From positions 1,612,001 to 1,676,000 of the forward strand of contig NW_027478389.1 of the NCBI RefSeq assembly GCF_051014685.1: a stretch of DNA of 64,000 bases, given 5' to 3'. The position numbers and the translations under genes are program-made. The notes under the pieces were generated by a model. That model did no database searches. It was not told where the DNA came from and saw only the letters and a list, made by a program, of their open reading frames with translations. This DNA is from Ptiloglossa arizonensis (lineage: Eukaryota > Arthropoda > Insecta > Hymenoptera > Colletidae). Shown in pieces: positions 51,160 to 64,000 of the stretch. How positions within the stretch are numbered: the first letter of the stretch is position 1; each line of letters starts with the position of its first letter.

Positions 51160-54140
51160 GTGTACTTTTCCCCTAGGCCATTCCAGTTATTGGTTTCGAG
51201 TATCAGAACTGCGAAAATTTTGATGGTTTCTCAACCATTCCTTAACTTCACACTTCCATGTCTCGCGAATGGATTGACCAACTCGAGAATTTCCTATTGC
51301 ATCTGAAAGCAGAAACTCGCCCGATTACAACGGTATATGTATTTTTCCCCTAGGCCATTGTAGTTATTGGATTCGAGTATCAGACTTGCGAAAATTTTGA
51401 TGATTTCTCAACCATTCCTTAACTTCAAACTCCCATATCTCGCGAACGGATTGACGAACTCGAGAAATTCCTGTTGCATCTGAAAGTAGAAACTCGCCCG
51501 ATTACAATGGTGTGTGTACTTTTCCCCTAGGCCATTCCAGTTACTGGTTTCGAGTATCAGACCAGCGAAAATTTTGATGGTTTCTCAACCATTCCTTAAC
51601 TTCAAACTCCCATATCTCGCGAACGGATTGACAAACTCGAGAAATTCCTGTTGCATCTGAAAGTAGAAACTCGCCCGATTACAAAGGTATGTGTATTTTT
51701 CCTCTAGTCCTTTGTAGTTATTGGTTTCGCGTAACAGACTTGCGAAAATTTTGATGGTTTCTCAACCATTCCTTAACTTCAAACTCCCATATCTCGCGAA
51801 CGGAATGACGAACTCGAGAAATTCCTGTTGCATCTGAAAGTAGAAAGTCGCCCGATTACAACGGTATGTGTATTTTTGCCCTAGGCAATAGTAGTTATTG
51901 GTTTCGAGTATCAGACTTGCGAAAATTTTGATGGTTCCTCAACCACTCCTTAACTTCAAACTCCCATATCTCGCGAACGGATTGACGAACTCGCGAAATT
52001 CCTGTTTTATCTGAAAGTAGAAACTCGCCCGATTACAAAGGTATGTGTACTTTTCCCCTAGGCCATTCCAGTTATTGATTTCGAGTATCAGACTTGCGAA
52101 AATTTTGATGTTTTCTCAACCATTCCTTAACTTCTAAATCCCATATCTCGCGAACGGATTGACGAACTCCAGATATTCCTGTTGCATCTGAAAGTAGAAA
52201 GTCGCCCGATTACAACGGTATCTGTATTTTTGCCCTAGGCCATAGTAGTTATTGGATTCGAGTATGAGACTTGCGAAAATTTTTATGATTTCTCAACCAT
52301 TCCTTAACTCCAAACTCCCATGTCTCGCGAACGGATTGAGGAACTCCTGAAATTCCTGTTGCATCTGAAAGCAGAAACACACCCGATTACAACGGTTCGT
52401 GTACTTTTCCTCTAGGCCATTCCAGTTATTGGTTTCGAGTATCAGAACTGCGAAAATTTTGATGGTTTCTCAACCATTCCTTAACTTCACGCTTCCATGT
52501 CTCGCGAATGGATTGACCAACTCGAGAATTTCCTATTGCATCTGAAAGCAGAAACTCGCCCGATTACAACGGTATATGTATTTTTCCCCTAGGCCATTGT
52601 AGTTATTGGATTCGAGTATCAGACTTGCGAAAATTTTGATGATTTCTCAACCATTCCTTAACTTCAAACTCCCATATCTCGCGAACGGATTGACGAACTC
52701 GAGAAATTCCTGTTGCATCTGAAAGTAGAAACTCGCCCGATTACAATGGTGTGTGTACTTTTCCCCTAGGCCATTCCAGTTACTGGTTTCGAGTATCAGA
52801 CCAGCGAAAATTTTGATGGTTTCTCAACCATTCCTTAACTTCAAACTCCCATATCTCGCGAACGGATTGACGAACGCGAGAAATTGCTGTTGCATGTGAA
52901 AGTAGAAGCTCTCCCGATTACAACGGTATGTGTATTTTTCCCCTAGGCCATTGTAGTTATTTGTTTCGAGTATCAGACTTACGAAAATTTTGATGGTTTC
53001 TCAACCATTCCTTAACTTCAAACTCCCATATCTCGCGAACGGATTGACAAACTCGAGAAATTCCTGTTGCATCTGAAAGTAGAATCTCGCCCGATTACAA
53101 AGGTATGTGTATTTTTCCCCTAGGTCCTTCTAGGTATTGGTTTCGAGTGTCAGAATTGCGAAAATTTTGATGGTTTCTCAACCATTCCTTAACTTCAAAC
53201 TCCCATATCTCGCGAACGGAATGACGAACTCGTGAAATTCCTGTTGCGTCTGAAAGTAGAAACTCGCCCGATTACTATGGTGTGTGTACTTTTCCCCTAG
53301 GCCATTCCAGTTTTTCGTTTCTAGCATCAGAATTGCGAAAGTTTTGATGGTTTCTCAACGATTCCTTAACTTGAAACTGCCATATTTCGCGAACGGATTG
53401 CCGAATCCGAAAAATTTCTGTTGCATCTGAAAGTAGAAACTCGCCCGATTACAAAGGTATGTGTATTTTTCCTCTAGTCCTTTGTAGTTATTGGTTTCGC
53501 GTAACAGACTTGCGAAAATTTTGATGTTTTCTCAACCATTCCTTAACTTCAAACTCCCATATCTCGCGAACGGAATGACGAACTTGAGAAATTCCTGTTG
53601 CATCTGAAAGTAGAAAGTCGCCCGATTACAACGGTATGTGTATTTTTGCCCTAGGCAATAGTAGTTATTGGTTTCGAGTATCAGACTTGCGAAAATTTTG
53701 ATGGTTCCTCAACCACTCCTTAACTTCAAACTGCCATATCTCGCGAACGGATTGACGAACTCGCGAAATTCCTGTTTTATCTGAAAGTAGAAACTCGCCC
53801 GATTACAAAGGTATGTGTACTTTTCCCCTAGGCCATTCCAGTTATTGATTTCGAGTATCAGACTTGCGAAAATTTTGATGTTTTCTCAACCATTCCTTAA
53901 CTTCTAAATCCCATATCTCGCGAACGGATTGACGAACTCCAGATATTCCTGTTGCATCTGAAAGTAGAAAGTCGCCCGATTACAACGCTATCTGTATTCT
54001 TGCCCTAGGCCATAGTAGTTATTGGATTCGAGTATGAGACTTGCGAAAATTTTGATGATTTCTCAACCATTCCTTAACTTCAAACTCCCATGTCGCGCGA
54101 ACGGATTGAGGAACTCCTGAAATTCCTGTTGCATCTGAAA
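51160..54140 (+). repeat. Interleaved duplications with 1239-bp and 1770-bp offsets
   Basis: Part of the block (about 51160-51635) recurs at about 52400-52875, offset 1239 bp, marked by ccatgtctcgcgaatgg. The next part (about 51660-52370) recurs at about 53430-54140, offset 1770 bp, marked by cctctagtcctttgtag and by the tcctgttttatctgaaag monomer. The two offsets are exactly 7 and 10 monomers. Confidence 0.75.
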
Positions 54141-55111
54141 GTAGAAACTCGCCCGATTACAACGGTATGTGTATTTTTGCCCTAGGCCATAGTAGTTATT
54201 GGATTCGAGTATCAGACTTGCGAAAATTTTGATGATTCCTCAATCATTCCTTAACTTCAAACTCCCATATCTCGCGAACGGATTGACGAACTCGAGAAAT
54301 TCCTGTTGCATCTGAAAGTAGAATCACGCCCGATTACAAAGGTATGTGTATTTTTCCCCTAGGTCCTTGTAGTTATTGGTTTCGAGGGTCAGAATTGCGA
54401 AAATTTTGATGGTTTCTCAACCATTCCTTAACTTCAAACTCCCATATCTCGCGAACGGATTGACAAACTCGAGAAATTTCTGTTGCATCTGAAAGTAGAA
54501 TCACGCCCGATTACAAAGGTATGTGTATTTTTCCCCTAGGTCCTTGTAGTTATTGGTTTCGAGTGTCAGAATTGCGAAAATTTTGATGGTTTCTCAACCA
54601 TTCCTTAACTTCAAACTCCCATATCTCGCGAACGGAATGACGAACTCGAGAAATTCCTGTTGCGTCTGAAAGTAGAAACTCGCCCGATTACTATGGTGTG
54701 TGTACTTTTCCCCTAGGCCATTCCAGTTTTTCGTTTCTAGCATCAGAATTGCGAAAGTTTTGATGGTTTCTCAACGATTCCTTAACTTCAAACTGCCATA
54801 TTTCGCGAACGGATTGCCGAATCCGAAAAATTCCTGTTGCGTCTGAAAGTAGAAACTCGCCCGATTACTATGGTGTGTGTACTTTTCCCCTAGGCCATTC
54901 CAGTTTTTCGTTTCTAATATCAGAATTGCGAAAGTTTTGATGGTTTCTCATCGATTCCTTAACTTCAAACTGCCATATTTCGCGAACGGATTGCCGAATC
55001 CGAAAAATTTCTGTTGCATCTGAAAGTAGAAACTTTCCCGATTACAACGCTATGTGTATTCTTCCCCTAGGCCACTGTAGTTATTGGTTTCGAGTATCAG
55101 AATTGCGAAAA

Positions 55112-55465
55112 TTGTGATGGTTTCTCAACCATTCCTTAACTTCAAACTCTCATATCTCGCGAACGGATTGACGATCTCGAGAAATTCCTGTTGCATCTGA
55201 AAGTAGAAACTAGCCCGATTACAAAGGTATGTGTATTTTTCCTCTAGTCCTTTGTAGTTATTGGTTTCGCGTAACAGACTTGCGAAAATTGTGATGGTTT
55301 CTCAACCATTCCTTAACTTCAAACTCTCATATCTCGCGAACGGATTGACGATCTCGAGAAATTCCTGTTGCATCTGAAAGTAGAAACTAGCCCGATTACA
55401 AAGGTATGTGTATTTTTCCTCTAGTCCTTTGTAGTTATTGGTTTCGCGTAACAGACTTGCGAAAA
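55112..55465 (+). repeat. Two adjacent identical-looking monomers
   Basis: A monomer with the uncommon strings gacgatctcgag, gaaactagcccg and cctctagtcctttg is followed directly by what reads as the same monomer again, 177 bp later. Single-monomer duplications that are still identical are rare in this array, where neighbours usually differ. Confidence 0.75.
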
Positions 55466-55485
55466 TTTTGATGGTTTCTCAACCA

Positions 55486-58344
55486 TTCCTTAACTTCAAA
55501 CTCCCATATCTCGCGAACGGAATGACGAACTCGAGAAATTCCTGTTGCATCTGACAGTAGAAAGTCGCCCGATTACAACGGTATGTGTATTTTTGCCCTA
55601 GGCAATAGTAGTTATTGGTTTCGAGTATCAGATTTGCGAAAATTTTGATGGATTCTCAACCATTCCTTAACTTCAAACTCGCATATCTCAGGAACGGATT
55701 GACGAACTCGCGAAATTCCTGTTGCATCTGAAAGCAGAAACTCTCCCGATTACAACGGTAATTGTATTTTTGCCCTGGACCATAGTAGTTATTGGTTGCG
55801 AGGATCAGATTCCGAAAATTTAGATGGTTTCTCAACCATTCCTTAACTTCAAACTCCCATATCTCGCGATCGGATTGACGAACTCGAGAAATTCCTGTTG
55901 CATCTGAAAGTAGAAACTCGCCCGATTACAACGGTATGTGTATTTTCGCCCTAGACCATAGTAGTTATTGGTTTCGAGTATCAGATTGCGAAAATTTTGA
56001 TGGTTTCTCAACCATTCCTTAACTTCAAACTCCCATATCTCGCGAACGGATTGACGAACTCGAAAAATTCCTGTTGCATCCGAAAGTAGAAACTTGCCCG
56101 ATTACAATGGTGTGTGTACTTTTCCCCTAGGCCATTCCAGTTATTGGTTTCGAGTATCAGACTTGCGAAAATTTTGATGATTTCTCAACGATTCCTTAAC
56201 TTCAAGCTCCCATATCTCGCGAACGGATTGACGAACTCGAGAAATTTCTGTTGCATCTGAAAGTAGAAACTTTCCCGATTACAACGCTATGTGTATTCTT
56301 CCCCTAGGCCACTGTAGTTATTGGTTTCGAGTATCAGAATTGCGAAAATTGTGATGGTTTCTCAACCATTCCTTAACTTCAAACTCTCATATCTCGCGAA
56401 CGGATTGACGAACTCGAGAAATTCCTGTTGCATCTGAAAGTAGAAACTCGCCCGATTACAAAGGTATGTGTATTTTTCCTCTAGTCCTTTGTAGTTATTG
56501 GTTTCGCGTAACAGACTTGCGAAAATTTTGATGGTTTCTCAACCATTCCTTAACTTCAAACTCCCATATCTCGCGAACGGATTGACGAACTCGCGAAATT
56601 CCTGTTTTATCAGAAAGTTGAAACTCGCCCGATTACAAAGGTATGTGTACTTTCCCCTAGGCCATTCCAGTTATTGATTTCGAGTATCAGACTTGCGAAA
56701 ATTTTGATGGTTTCTCAACCATTCCTTAACTTCTAACTCCCATATCTCGCGAACGGATTGACGAAGTCCAGATATTCCTGTTGCATCTGAAAGTAGAAAG
56801 TCGCCCGATTACAACGGTATCTGTATTTTTGCCCTAGGCAATAGTAGTTATTGGTTTCGAGTATCAGACTTGCGAAAATTTGGATGGTTTGTCAACCATT
56901 CCTTAACTTCAAACTCCCATATCTCGCGAACGGAATGACGAACTCGAGAAATTCCTGTTGCATCTGACAGTAGAAAGTCGCCCGATTACAACGGTATGTG
57001 TATTTTTGCCCTAGGCAATAGTAGTTATTGGTTTCGAGTATCAGATTTGCGAAAATTTTGATGGATTCTCAACCATTCCTTAACTTCAAACTCGCATATC
57101 TCAGGAACGGATTGACGAACTCGCGAAATTCCTGTTGCATCTGAAAGCAGAAACTCTCCCGATTACAACGGTAATTGTATTTTTGCCCTGGACCATAGTA
57201 GTTATTGGTTGCGAGGATCAGATTCCGAAAATTTAGATGGTTTCTCAACCATTCCTTAACTTCAAACTCCCATATCTCGCGATCGGATTGACGAACTCGA
57301 GAAATTCCTGTTGCATCTGAAAGTAGAAACTCGCCCGATTACAACGGTATGTGTATTTTCGCCCTAGACCATAGTAGTTATTGGTTTCGAGTATCAGATT
57401 GCGAAAATTTTGATGGTTTCTCAACCATTCCTTAACTTCAAACTCCCATATCTCGCGAACGGATTGACGAACTCGAAAAATTCCTGTTGCATCCGAAAGT
57501 AGAAACTTGCCCGATTACAATGGTGTGTGTACTTTTCCCCTAGGCCATTCCAGTTATTGGTTTCGAGTATCAGACTTGCGAAAATTTTGATGATTTCTCA
57601 ACGATTCCTTAACTTCAAGCTCCCATATCTCGCGAACGGATTGACGAACTCGAGAAATTTCTGTTGCATCTGAAAGTAGAAACTTTCCCGATTACAACGC
57701 TATGTGTATTCTTCCCCTAGGCCACTGTAGTTATTGGTTTCGAGTATCAGAATTGCGAAAATTGTGATGGTTTCTCAACCATTCCTTAACTTCAAACTCT
57801 CATATCTCGCGAACGGATTGACGAACTCGAGAAATTCCTGTTGCATCTGAAAGTAGAAACTCGCCCGATTACAAAGGTATGTGTATTTTTCCTCTAGTCC
57901 TTTGTAGTTATTGGTTTCGCGTAACAGACTTGCGAAAATTTTGATGGTTTCTCAACCATTCCTTAACTTCAAACTCCCATATCTCGCGAACGGATTGACG
58001 AACTCGCGAAATTCCTGTTTTATCAGAAAGTTGAAACTCGCCCGATTACAAAGGTATGTGTACTTTCCCCTAGGCCATTCCAGTTATTGATTTCGAGTAT
58101 CAGACTTGCGAAAATTTTGATGGTTTCTCAACCATTCCTTAACTTCTAACTCCCATATCTCGCGAACGGATTGACGAAGTCCAGATATTCCTGTTGCATC
58201 TGAAAGTAGAAAGTCGCCCGATTACAACGGTATCTGTATTTTTGCCCTAGGCAATAGTAGTTATTGGTTTCGAGTATCAGACTTGCGAAAATTTGGATGG
58301 TTTGTCAACCATTCCTTAACTTCAAACTCCCATATCTCGCGAAC
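55486..58344 (+). repeat. Tandem duplication of a 1412-bp, eight-monomer block
   Basis: Block 55486-56932 repeats at 56898-58344. Shared rare features 1412 bp apart include catctgacagtag (55549/56961), ttgcgaggatcagattccg (55797/57209), ttcaagctcccat (56201/57613), the short gtgtactttcccctagg (56645/58057) and tggatggtttgtcaacc (56882/58294). No differences were seen at the points compared. Confidence 0.85.
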
Positions 58345-61009
58345 GGATTGACGAACTCCAGATATTCCTGTTGCATCTGAAAGTAGAAAGTCGCCCGATT
58401 ACAAAGGTATGTGTACTTTTCCCCTAGGCCATTCCAGTTATTGGTTTCGAGTATCAGATTTGCGAAAATTTTAATGGATTCCCAACCATTGCTTAACTTC
58501 AAACTCGCATATGTCAGGAACGGATTGACGAACTCGCGAAATTCCTGTTGCATCTGAAAGTAGAAGCTCGCCCAATTAAAACGGTATGCGTATTTTCGCC
58601 CTTGGCCATTGTAGTTATTTGTTTCGAGTATCAGATTCCGAAAATTTTGATGGTTTCTCAACCATTCCTTAAATTCAAACTCCCATATCTCGCGAACGGA
58701 TTGACGAACTCGAAAAAATCCTGTTGCATCTGAAAGTAGAAACTTGCCCGATTACAATGGTGTGTTTACTTTTCCCCTAGGCCATTCCAGTTATTGGTTT
58801 CGAGTATCGGACTTGCGAAAATTTTGATGATTTCTCAACCATTCTTTACTTCAAGCTCCCATATCTCGCGAACGGATTGACGAACACGAGAAATTCCTGT
58901 TGCATCTGAAAGTAGAAGCTCGCCCGATTGCAATGGTGTATGTACTTTTCCCCTAGGCCATTGTAGCTATTGGTTTCGAGTACCAGACTTGCGAAAATTT
59001 TCATGGTTTCTCAACCATCCCTTAACTTCAAACTCCCATATCTCGCGAACGGATTGACGAACTCGAAGAATTCCTGTTGCATCTGAAAGTAGAAACTTGC
59101 CCGATTACAATGGTGTGTGTACTTTTCCCCTAGGCCATTCCAGTTATTGGTTTCGAGTATCAGACTTGCGAAGATTTTGATGATTTCTCAACCATTCCTT
59201 AACTTCAAACTCCCATATCTCGCGAACGGATTGACGAACTTGAGAAATTCCTGTTGCATCTGAAAGTAGAAACTCGCCCGATTACAAGGGTATGTGTATT
59301 TTCGCCCTAGACCATAGTAGTTATTGGTTTCGAGTATCAGATTCCGAAAATTTTGATGGTTTCTCGATCATTCCTTAACTTCAAACTCCCATATCTCGCG
59401 AACGGATTGACGAACTCGAGAAATTCCTGTTGCATCTGAAAGTAGAAACTCGCCCGATTACAACGGTATGTGTATTTTTGCCCTGGACCATAGTAGTTAT
59501 TGGTTTCAAGTATCAGATTCCGAAAATTTTGATGGTTTCTCAACCATTCCTTAACTTCAAGCTCCCATATCTCGCGAACGGATTGACGAACTCGAGAAAT
59601 TCCTCTTGCATCTGAAAGTAGAAACTTGCCTGATTACAATGGTGTGTGTACTTTTCCCCTAGGCCATTCCAGTTATTGGTTTCGAGTATCAGACTTGCGA
59701 AAATTTTGATGGTTTCTCAACCATTCCTTAACTTCAAACTCCCATATCTCGCGAACGGATTGACGAACTCGAAAAATTCCTGTTGCATCTGAAAGCAGAT
59801 ACTCGCCCGATTACAACGGTCTGAGTATTTCTCCCCTAGGCCATTGTAGTTATTGGTTTCGAGTATCAGACTTGCGAAAATTTTGATGGTTTCTCAACCA
59901 TTCCTTAACTTCTAACTCCCATATCTCGCGAACGGATTGACGAACTCCAGATATTCCTGTTGCATCTGAAAGTAGAAAGTCGCCCGATTACAACGGTATG
60001 TGTATTTTTGCCCTAGGCAATAGTAGTTATTGGTTTCGAGTATCAGACTTGCGAAAATTTTGATGGTTCCTCAACCATTCCTTAACTTCAAACTCCCAAA
60101 TCTCGCGAACGGATTGACGAACTCGAGATATTCCTGTTGCATCTGAAAGCAGAAACTCGCCCGATTACAGTGGTATGCGTATTTTTGCCCTAGGTAATAG
60201 TAGTTATTGGTTTCGAGTATCAGACTTGCGAAAATTTTGATGGTTTCTCAACCACTCCTTAACTTCAAACTCCCATATCTCGCGAACGGATTGACGAACT
60301 CGCGAAATTCCTGTTTTATTTGAAAGTAGAAACTCGCCCGATTACAACGGTATGTGTACTTTTCCCCTAGGCCATTCCAGTTATTGATTTCGAGTATCAG
60401 ACTTGCGAAAATTTTGATGGATTCTCAACCATTCCTTAACTTCAAACTCCCATATCTCGCGAACGGATTGACGAACTCGAGAAATTCCTGTTGCATCTGA
60501 AAGTAGAAGCTCGCCCAATTACAACGGTATGTGTATTTTCGCCCTAGACCATAGTAGTTATTTGTTTCGAGTATCAGATTCCGAAAATTTTGATGGTTTC
60601 TCAACCATTCCTTAACTTCAAGCTCCCATATCTCGCGAACGGATTAACGATCTCGAGAAATTCCTGTTGCATCTGAAAGTAGAAGCTCGCCCGATTACAA
60701 TGGTGTGTGTACTTTTCCCCTAGGCCATTGTAGTTATTGGTTTCGAGTACCAGACTTGCGAAAATTTTCATGGTTTCTCAACCATTCCTTAACTTCAAAC
60801 TCCCATATCTCGCGAACGGATTGACGAACTCGAAAAATTCCTGTTGCATCTGAAAGTAGAAACTTGCCCGATTACAATGGTGTGTGTACTTTTCCCCTAG
60901 GCCATTCCAGTTATTGGTTTCGAGTATCAGACTTGCGAAAATTTTGATGATTTCTCAACCATTCCTTAACTTCAAGCTCCCATATCTCGCGAACGGATTG
61001 ACGAACTCG

Positions 61010-61830
61010 AAAAATTCCTGTTGCATCTGAAAGTAGAAGCTCGCCCGATTACAATGGTGTGTGTACTTTTCGCCCTAGACCATAGTAGTTATTGGTTTCG
61101 AGTATCAGATTCCGAAAATTTTGATGGTTTCTCAACCATTCCTTAACTTCAAATTCCCATATCCCGCGAACGGATTGAGGAAATCGAGAAATTCCTGTTG
61201 CACCTGAAAGTAGAAACTCGCCCGATTATAACGGTATGTGTATTTTTCCCCTTGGCCATTGTAGTTATTTGTTTCGAGTATCAGACTTGCGAAAATTTTG
61301 ATGGCTTCTCAACCATTCCTTAATTTCCAACTCGCATATCTCGCGAACGGATTGACGAACTCGAGAAATTCCTGTTGACTCTGAAAGCAGAAACTCGCCC
61401 GATTACAACGGTCTGAGTATTTCTCCCCTAGGCCATTGTAGTTATTGGTTTCGAGTATCAGACTTGCGAAAATTTTGAGGTTTCTCAACCATTCCTCAAT
61501 TTCAAACTCGCATATCTCGCGAACGGATTGACGAACTCGAGAAATTCCTGTTGAATCTGAAAGCAGAAACTCGCCCGATTACAACGGTATGTGAATTTTT
61601 CCCCTAGGCCATTGTAGTTATTGGTTTCGACTTTCAGACTTGCGAAAATTTTGATGATTTCTCAACCATTCCTCAATTTCAAACTCGCATATCTCGCGAA
61701 CGGATTGACGAACTCGAGAAATTCCTGTTGCATCTGAAAGTAGAAGCTCGCCCGATCACAATGGTGTATGTACTTTTCGCCCTAGACCATAGTAGTTATT
61801 GGTTTCGAGTATCAGATTCCGAAAATTTTG
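61010..61830 (+). repeat. Block recurring at about 63130-63950 (offset 2121 bp)
   Basis: Markers include gattgaggaaatcgag (61173/63294), ggtctgagtatttctccc (61410/63531), the deletion variant attttgaggtttctc (61460/63581) and ggtttcgactttcag (61621/63742). The offset is 12 monomers minus three bases. The second copy ends at or just before the window edge. A related shorter pair joins about 58740-59100 with 62450-62810, offset about 3711 bp. Confidence 0.75.
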
Positions 61831-64000
61831 ATTGTTTCTCAACCATTCCTTAACTTCAAACTCCCATATCTCGCGAACGGATTGACGAACTCGAAAAATT
61901 CCTGTTGCATCTGAAAGTAGAAACTCACCCGATTACAATGGTGTGTGTACTTTTCCCCTAGACCATTGTAGTTATTGGTTGCGAGTATCAGACTTGCGAA
62001 AATTTTGATGGTTTCTCAACCATTCCTTAACTTCTAACTCCCATATCTCGCGAACGGATTGACGAACTCCAGATATTCCTGTTGCATCTGAAAGCAGAAA
62101 GTCGCCCGATTACAACGGTATGTGTACTTTTCCCCTAGGCCATTCCAGTTATTGGTTTCGAGTATCAGATTTGCGAAAATTTTGATGGATTCTCAACCAT
62201 TCCTTGACTTCGAACTCGCATATCTCAGGAACGGATTGACGAACTCGCGAAATTCCTGTTGTATCTGAAAGTAGAAACTCGCCCGATTACAAGGGTATGT
62301 GTATTTTCGCCCTAGACCATAGTAGATATTGGTTTCGAGTATCAGATTCCGAAAATTTTGATGGTTTCTCGATCATTCCTTAACTTCAAACTCCCATATC
62401 TCGCCAACGGATTGACGAACTCGAAAAATTCCAGTTGCATCTGAAAGTAGAAACTTGCCCGATTACAATGGTGTGTTTACTTTTCCCCTAGGCCATTCCA
62501 GTTATTGGTTTCGAGTATCGGACTTGCGAAAATTTTAATGATTTCTCAACCATTCTTTACTTCAAGCTCCCATATCTCGCGAACGGATTGACGAACTCGA
62601 GAAATTCCTGTTGCATCTGAAAGTAGAAGCTCGCCCGATTGCAATGGTGTATGTACTTTTGCCCTAGGCCATTGTAGCTATTGGTTTCGAGTACCAGACT
62701 TGCGAAAATTTTCATCGTTTCTCAACCATTCCTTAACTTCCAACTCCCATATCTCGCGAACGGATTGACGAACTCGAAGAATTCCTGTTGCATCTGAAAG
62801 TAGAAACTTGCCTGATTACAATGGTGTGTGTACTTTTCCCCTAGGCCATTCCAGTTATTGGTTTCGAGTATCAGACTTGCGAAAATTCTGATGATTTCTC
62901 AACCATTCCTTAACTTCAAGCTCCCATATCTCGCGAACGGATTGACGAACTCGAGAAATTCCTCTTGCATCTGAAAGTAGAAACTTGCCTGATTACAATG
63001 GTGTGTGTACTTTTCCCCTAGGCCATTCCAGTTATTGGTTTCGAGTATCAGACTTGCGAAAATTCTGATGATTTCTCAACCATTCCTTAACTTCAAGCTC
63101 CCATATCTCGCGAACGGATCGACGAACTCGAAAAATTCCTGTTGCATCTGAAAGTAGAAGCTCGCCCGATTACAATGGTGTGTGTACTTTTCGCCCTAGA
63201 CCATAGTAGTTATTGGTTTCGAGTATCAGATTCCGAAAATTTTGATGGTTTCTCAAACATTCCTTAACTTCAAATTCCCATATCCCGCGAACGGATTGAG
63301 GAAATCGAGAAATTCCTGTTGCACCTGAAAGTAGAGACTCGCCCGATTATAACGGTATGTGTATTTTTCCCCTTGGCCATTGTAGTTATTTGTTTCGAGT
63401 ATCAGACTTGCGAAAATTTTGATGGCTTCTCAACCATTCCTTAATTTCCAACTCGCATATCTCGCGAACGGATTGACGAACTCGAGAAATTCCTGTTGAA
63501 TCTGAAAGCAGAAACTCGCCCGATTACAACGGTCTGAGTATTTCTCCCCTAGGCCATTGTAGTTATTGGTTTCGAGTATCAGACTTGCGAAAATTTTGAG
63601 GTTTCTCAACCATTCCTCAATTTCAAACTCGCATATCTCGCGAACGGATTGACGAACTCGAGAAATTCCTGTTGAATCTGAAAGCAGAAACTCGCCCGAT
63701 TACAACGGTATGTGAATTTTTCCCCTAGGCCATTGTAGTTATTGGTTTCGACTTTCAGACTTGCGAAAATTTTGATGATTTCTCAACCATTCCTCAATTT
63801 CAAACTCGCATATCTCGCGAACGGATTGACGAACTCGAGAAATTCCTGTTGCATCTGAAAGTAGAAGCTCGCCCGATCACAATGGTGTATGTACTTTTCG
63901 CCCTAGACCATAGTAGTTATTGGTTTCGAGTATCAGATTCCGAAAATTTTGATGGTTTCTCATCCATTCCTTAACTTCAAATTCCCATATCCCGCGAATG

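Larger units (their letters stand above)
17391..64000 (+). repeat. 177-bp satellite array, right arm (about 263 monomers)
   Basis: Same satellite, orientation and phase as the left arm, continuing to the window end without any other insertion that I can see. Monomers fall into recurring variants: gaactcgagaatttcctattgc versus gaactcgagaaattcctgttgc, cacacttccatatc versus aaactcccatatc, and cgatcgg versus cgaacgg. A 176-bp variant lost one base in tttcctttgcatctg (22640, 23700, 25115, 30420 and others), and another lost one base in ctcgccaattac. These variants repeat in fixed order over kilobases, showing block duplications that are listed separately. No gene, RNA gene or second mobile element was seen. 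Confidence 0.97.

Noticed and set aside
17391..64000. A second retrotransposon fragment or host gene hidden in the right arm
   Set aside because: Reading through the arm, every stretch aligned to the satellite monomer; no GC-rich block or non-repeat segment was seen.

Overview
The window is a eukaryotic satellite-DNA array of AT-leaning tandem monomers, 177 bp each, interrupted once by a GC-rich non-LTR retrotransposon. The retrotransposon has the domain plan of the R1 clade, which is found mainly in arthropods. That points to an arthropod, probably insect, heterochromatic or centromeric region. Nothing in the window identifies the species, and no host gene, tRNA or rRNA was seen.

Layout: positions 1-12814 hold about 72 satellite monomers, all in the same orientation. 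Positions 12815-17390 hold the retrotransposon on the + strand (about 4.58 kb). It has a 5'-truncated ORF1 with three zinc knuckles, a complete 1057-residue ORF2 (endonuclease, reverse transcriptase, C-terminal zinc knuckle), a 3' UTR of about 570 bp packed with perfect inverted repeats, an AATAAA and a 14-A tail. A 13-bp satellite sequence is duplicated exactly on both sides (12802-12814 and 17391-17403), so the empty site can be read unambiguously. Positions 17391-64000 hold about 263 further monomers in the same phase and orientation.

How the element works: ORF1 should form the RNA-binding particle. ORF2 should nick the satellite and prime reverse transcription there. ORF1 and ORF2 overlap as TAATG (13629-13633), the arrangement used for stop-and-restart translation in the related element SART1. 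All ORF2 catalytic residues checked by eye are present and the two target copies are identical, so the insertion looks young. The missing 5' end and N-terminus of ORF1 suggest this copy is probably not autonomous.

The satellite is not a simple homogeneous array. It is a mosaic of nested segmental and tandem duplications whose offsets are near-multiples of 177 bp (884, 1060, 1236, 1412, 1593, 2121, 6367, 7076 and 7783 bp). The retrotransposon was not copied along with any of them. Most monomers carry, on the minus strand, a 17-bp motif that differs from the mammalian CENP-B box at one core position; one monomer (30912-30928) matches all nine core positions.
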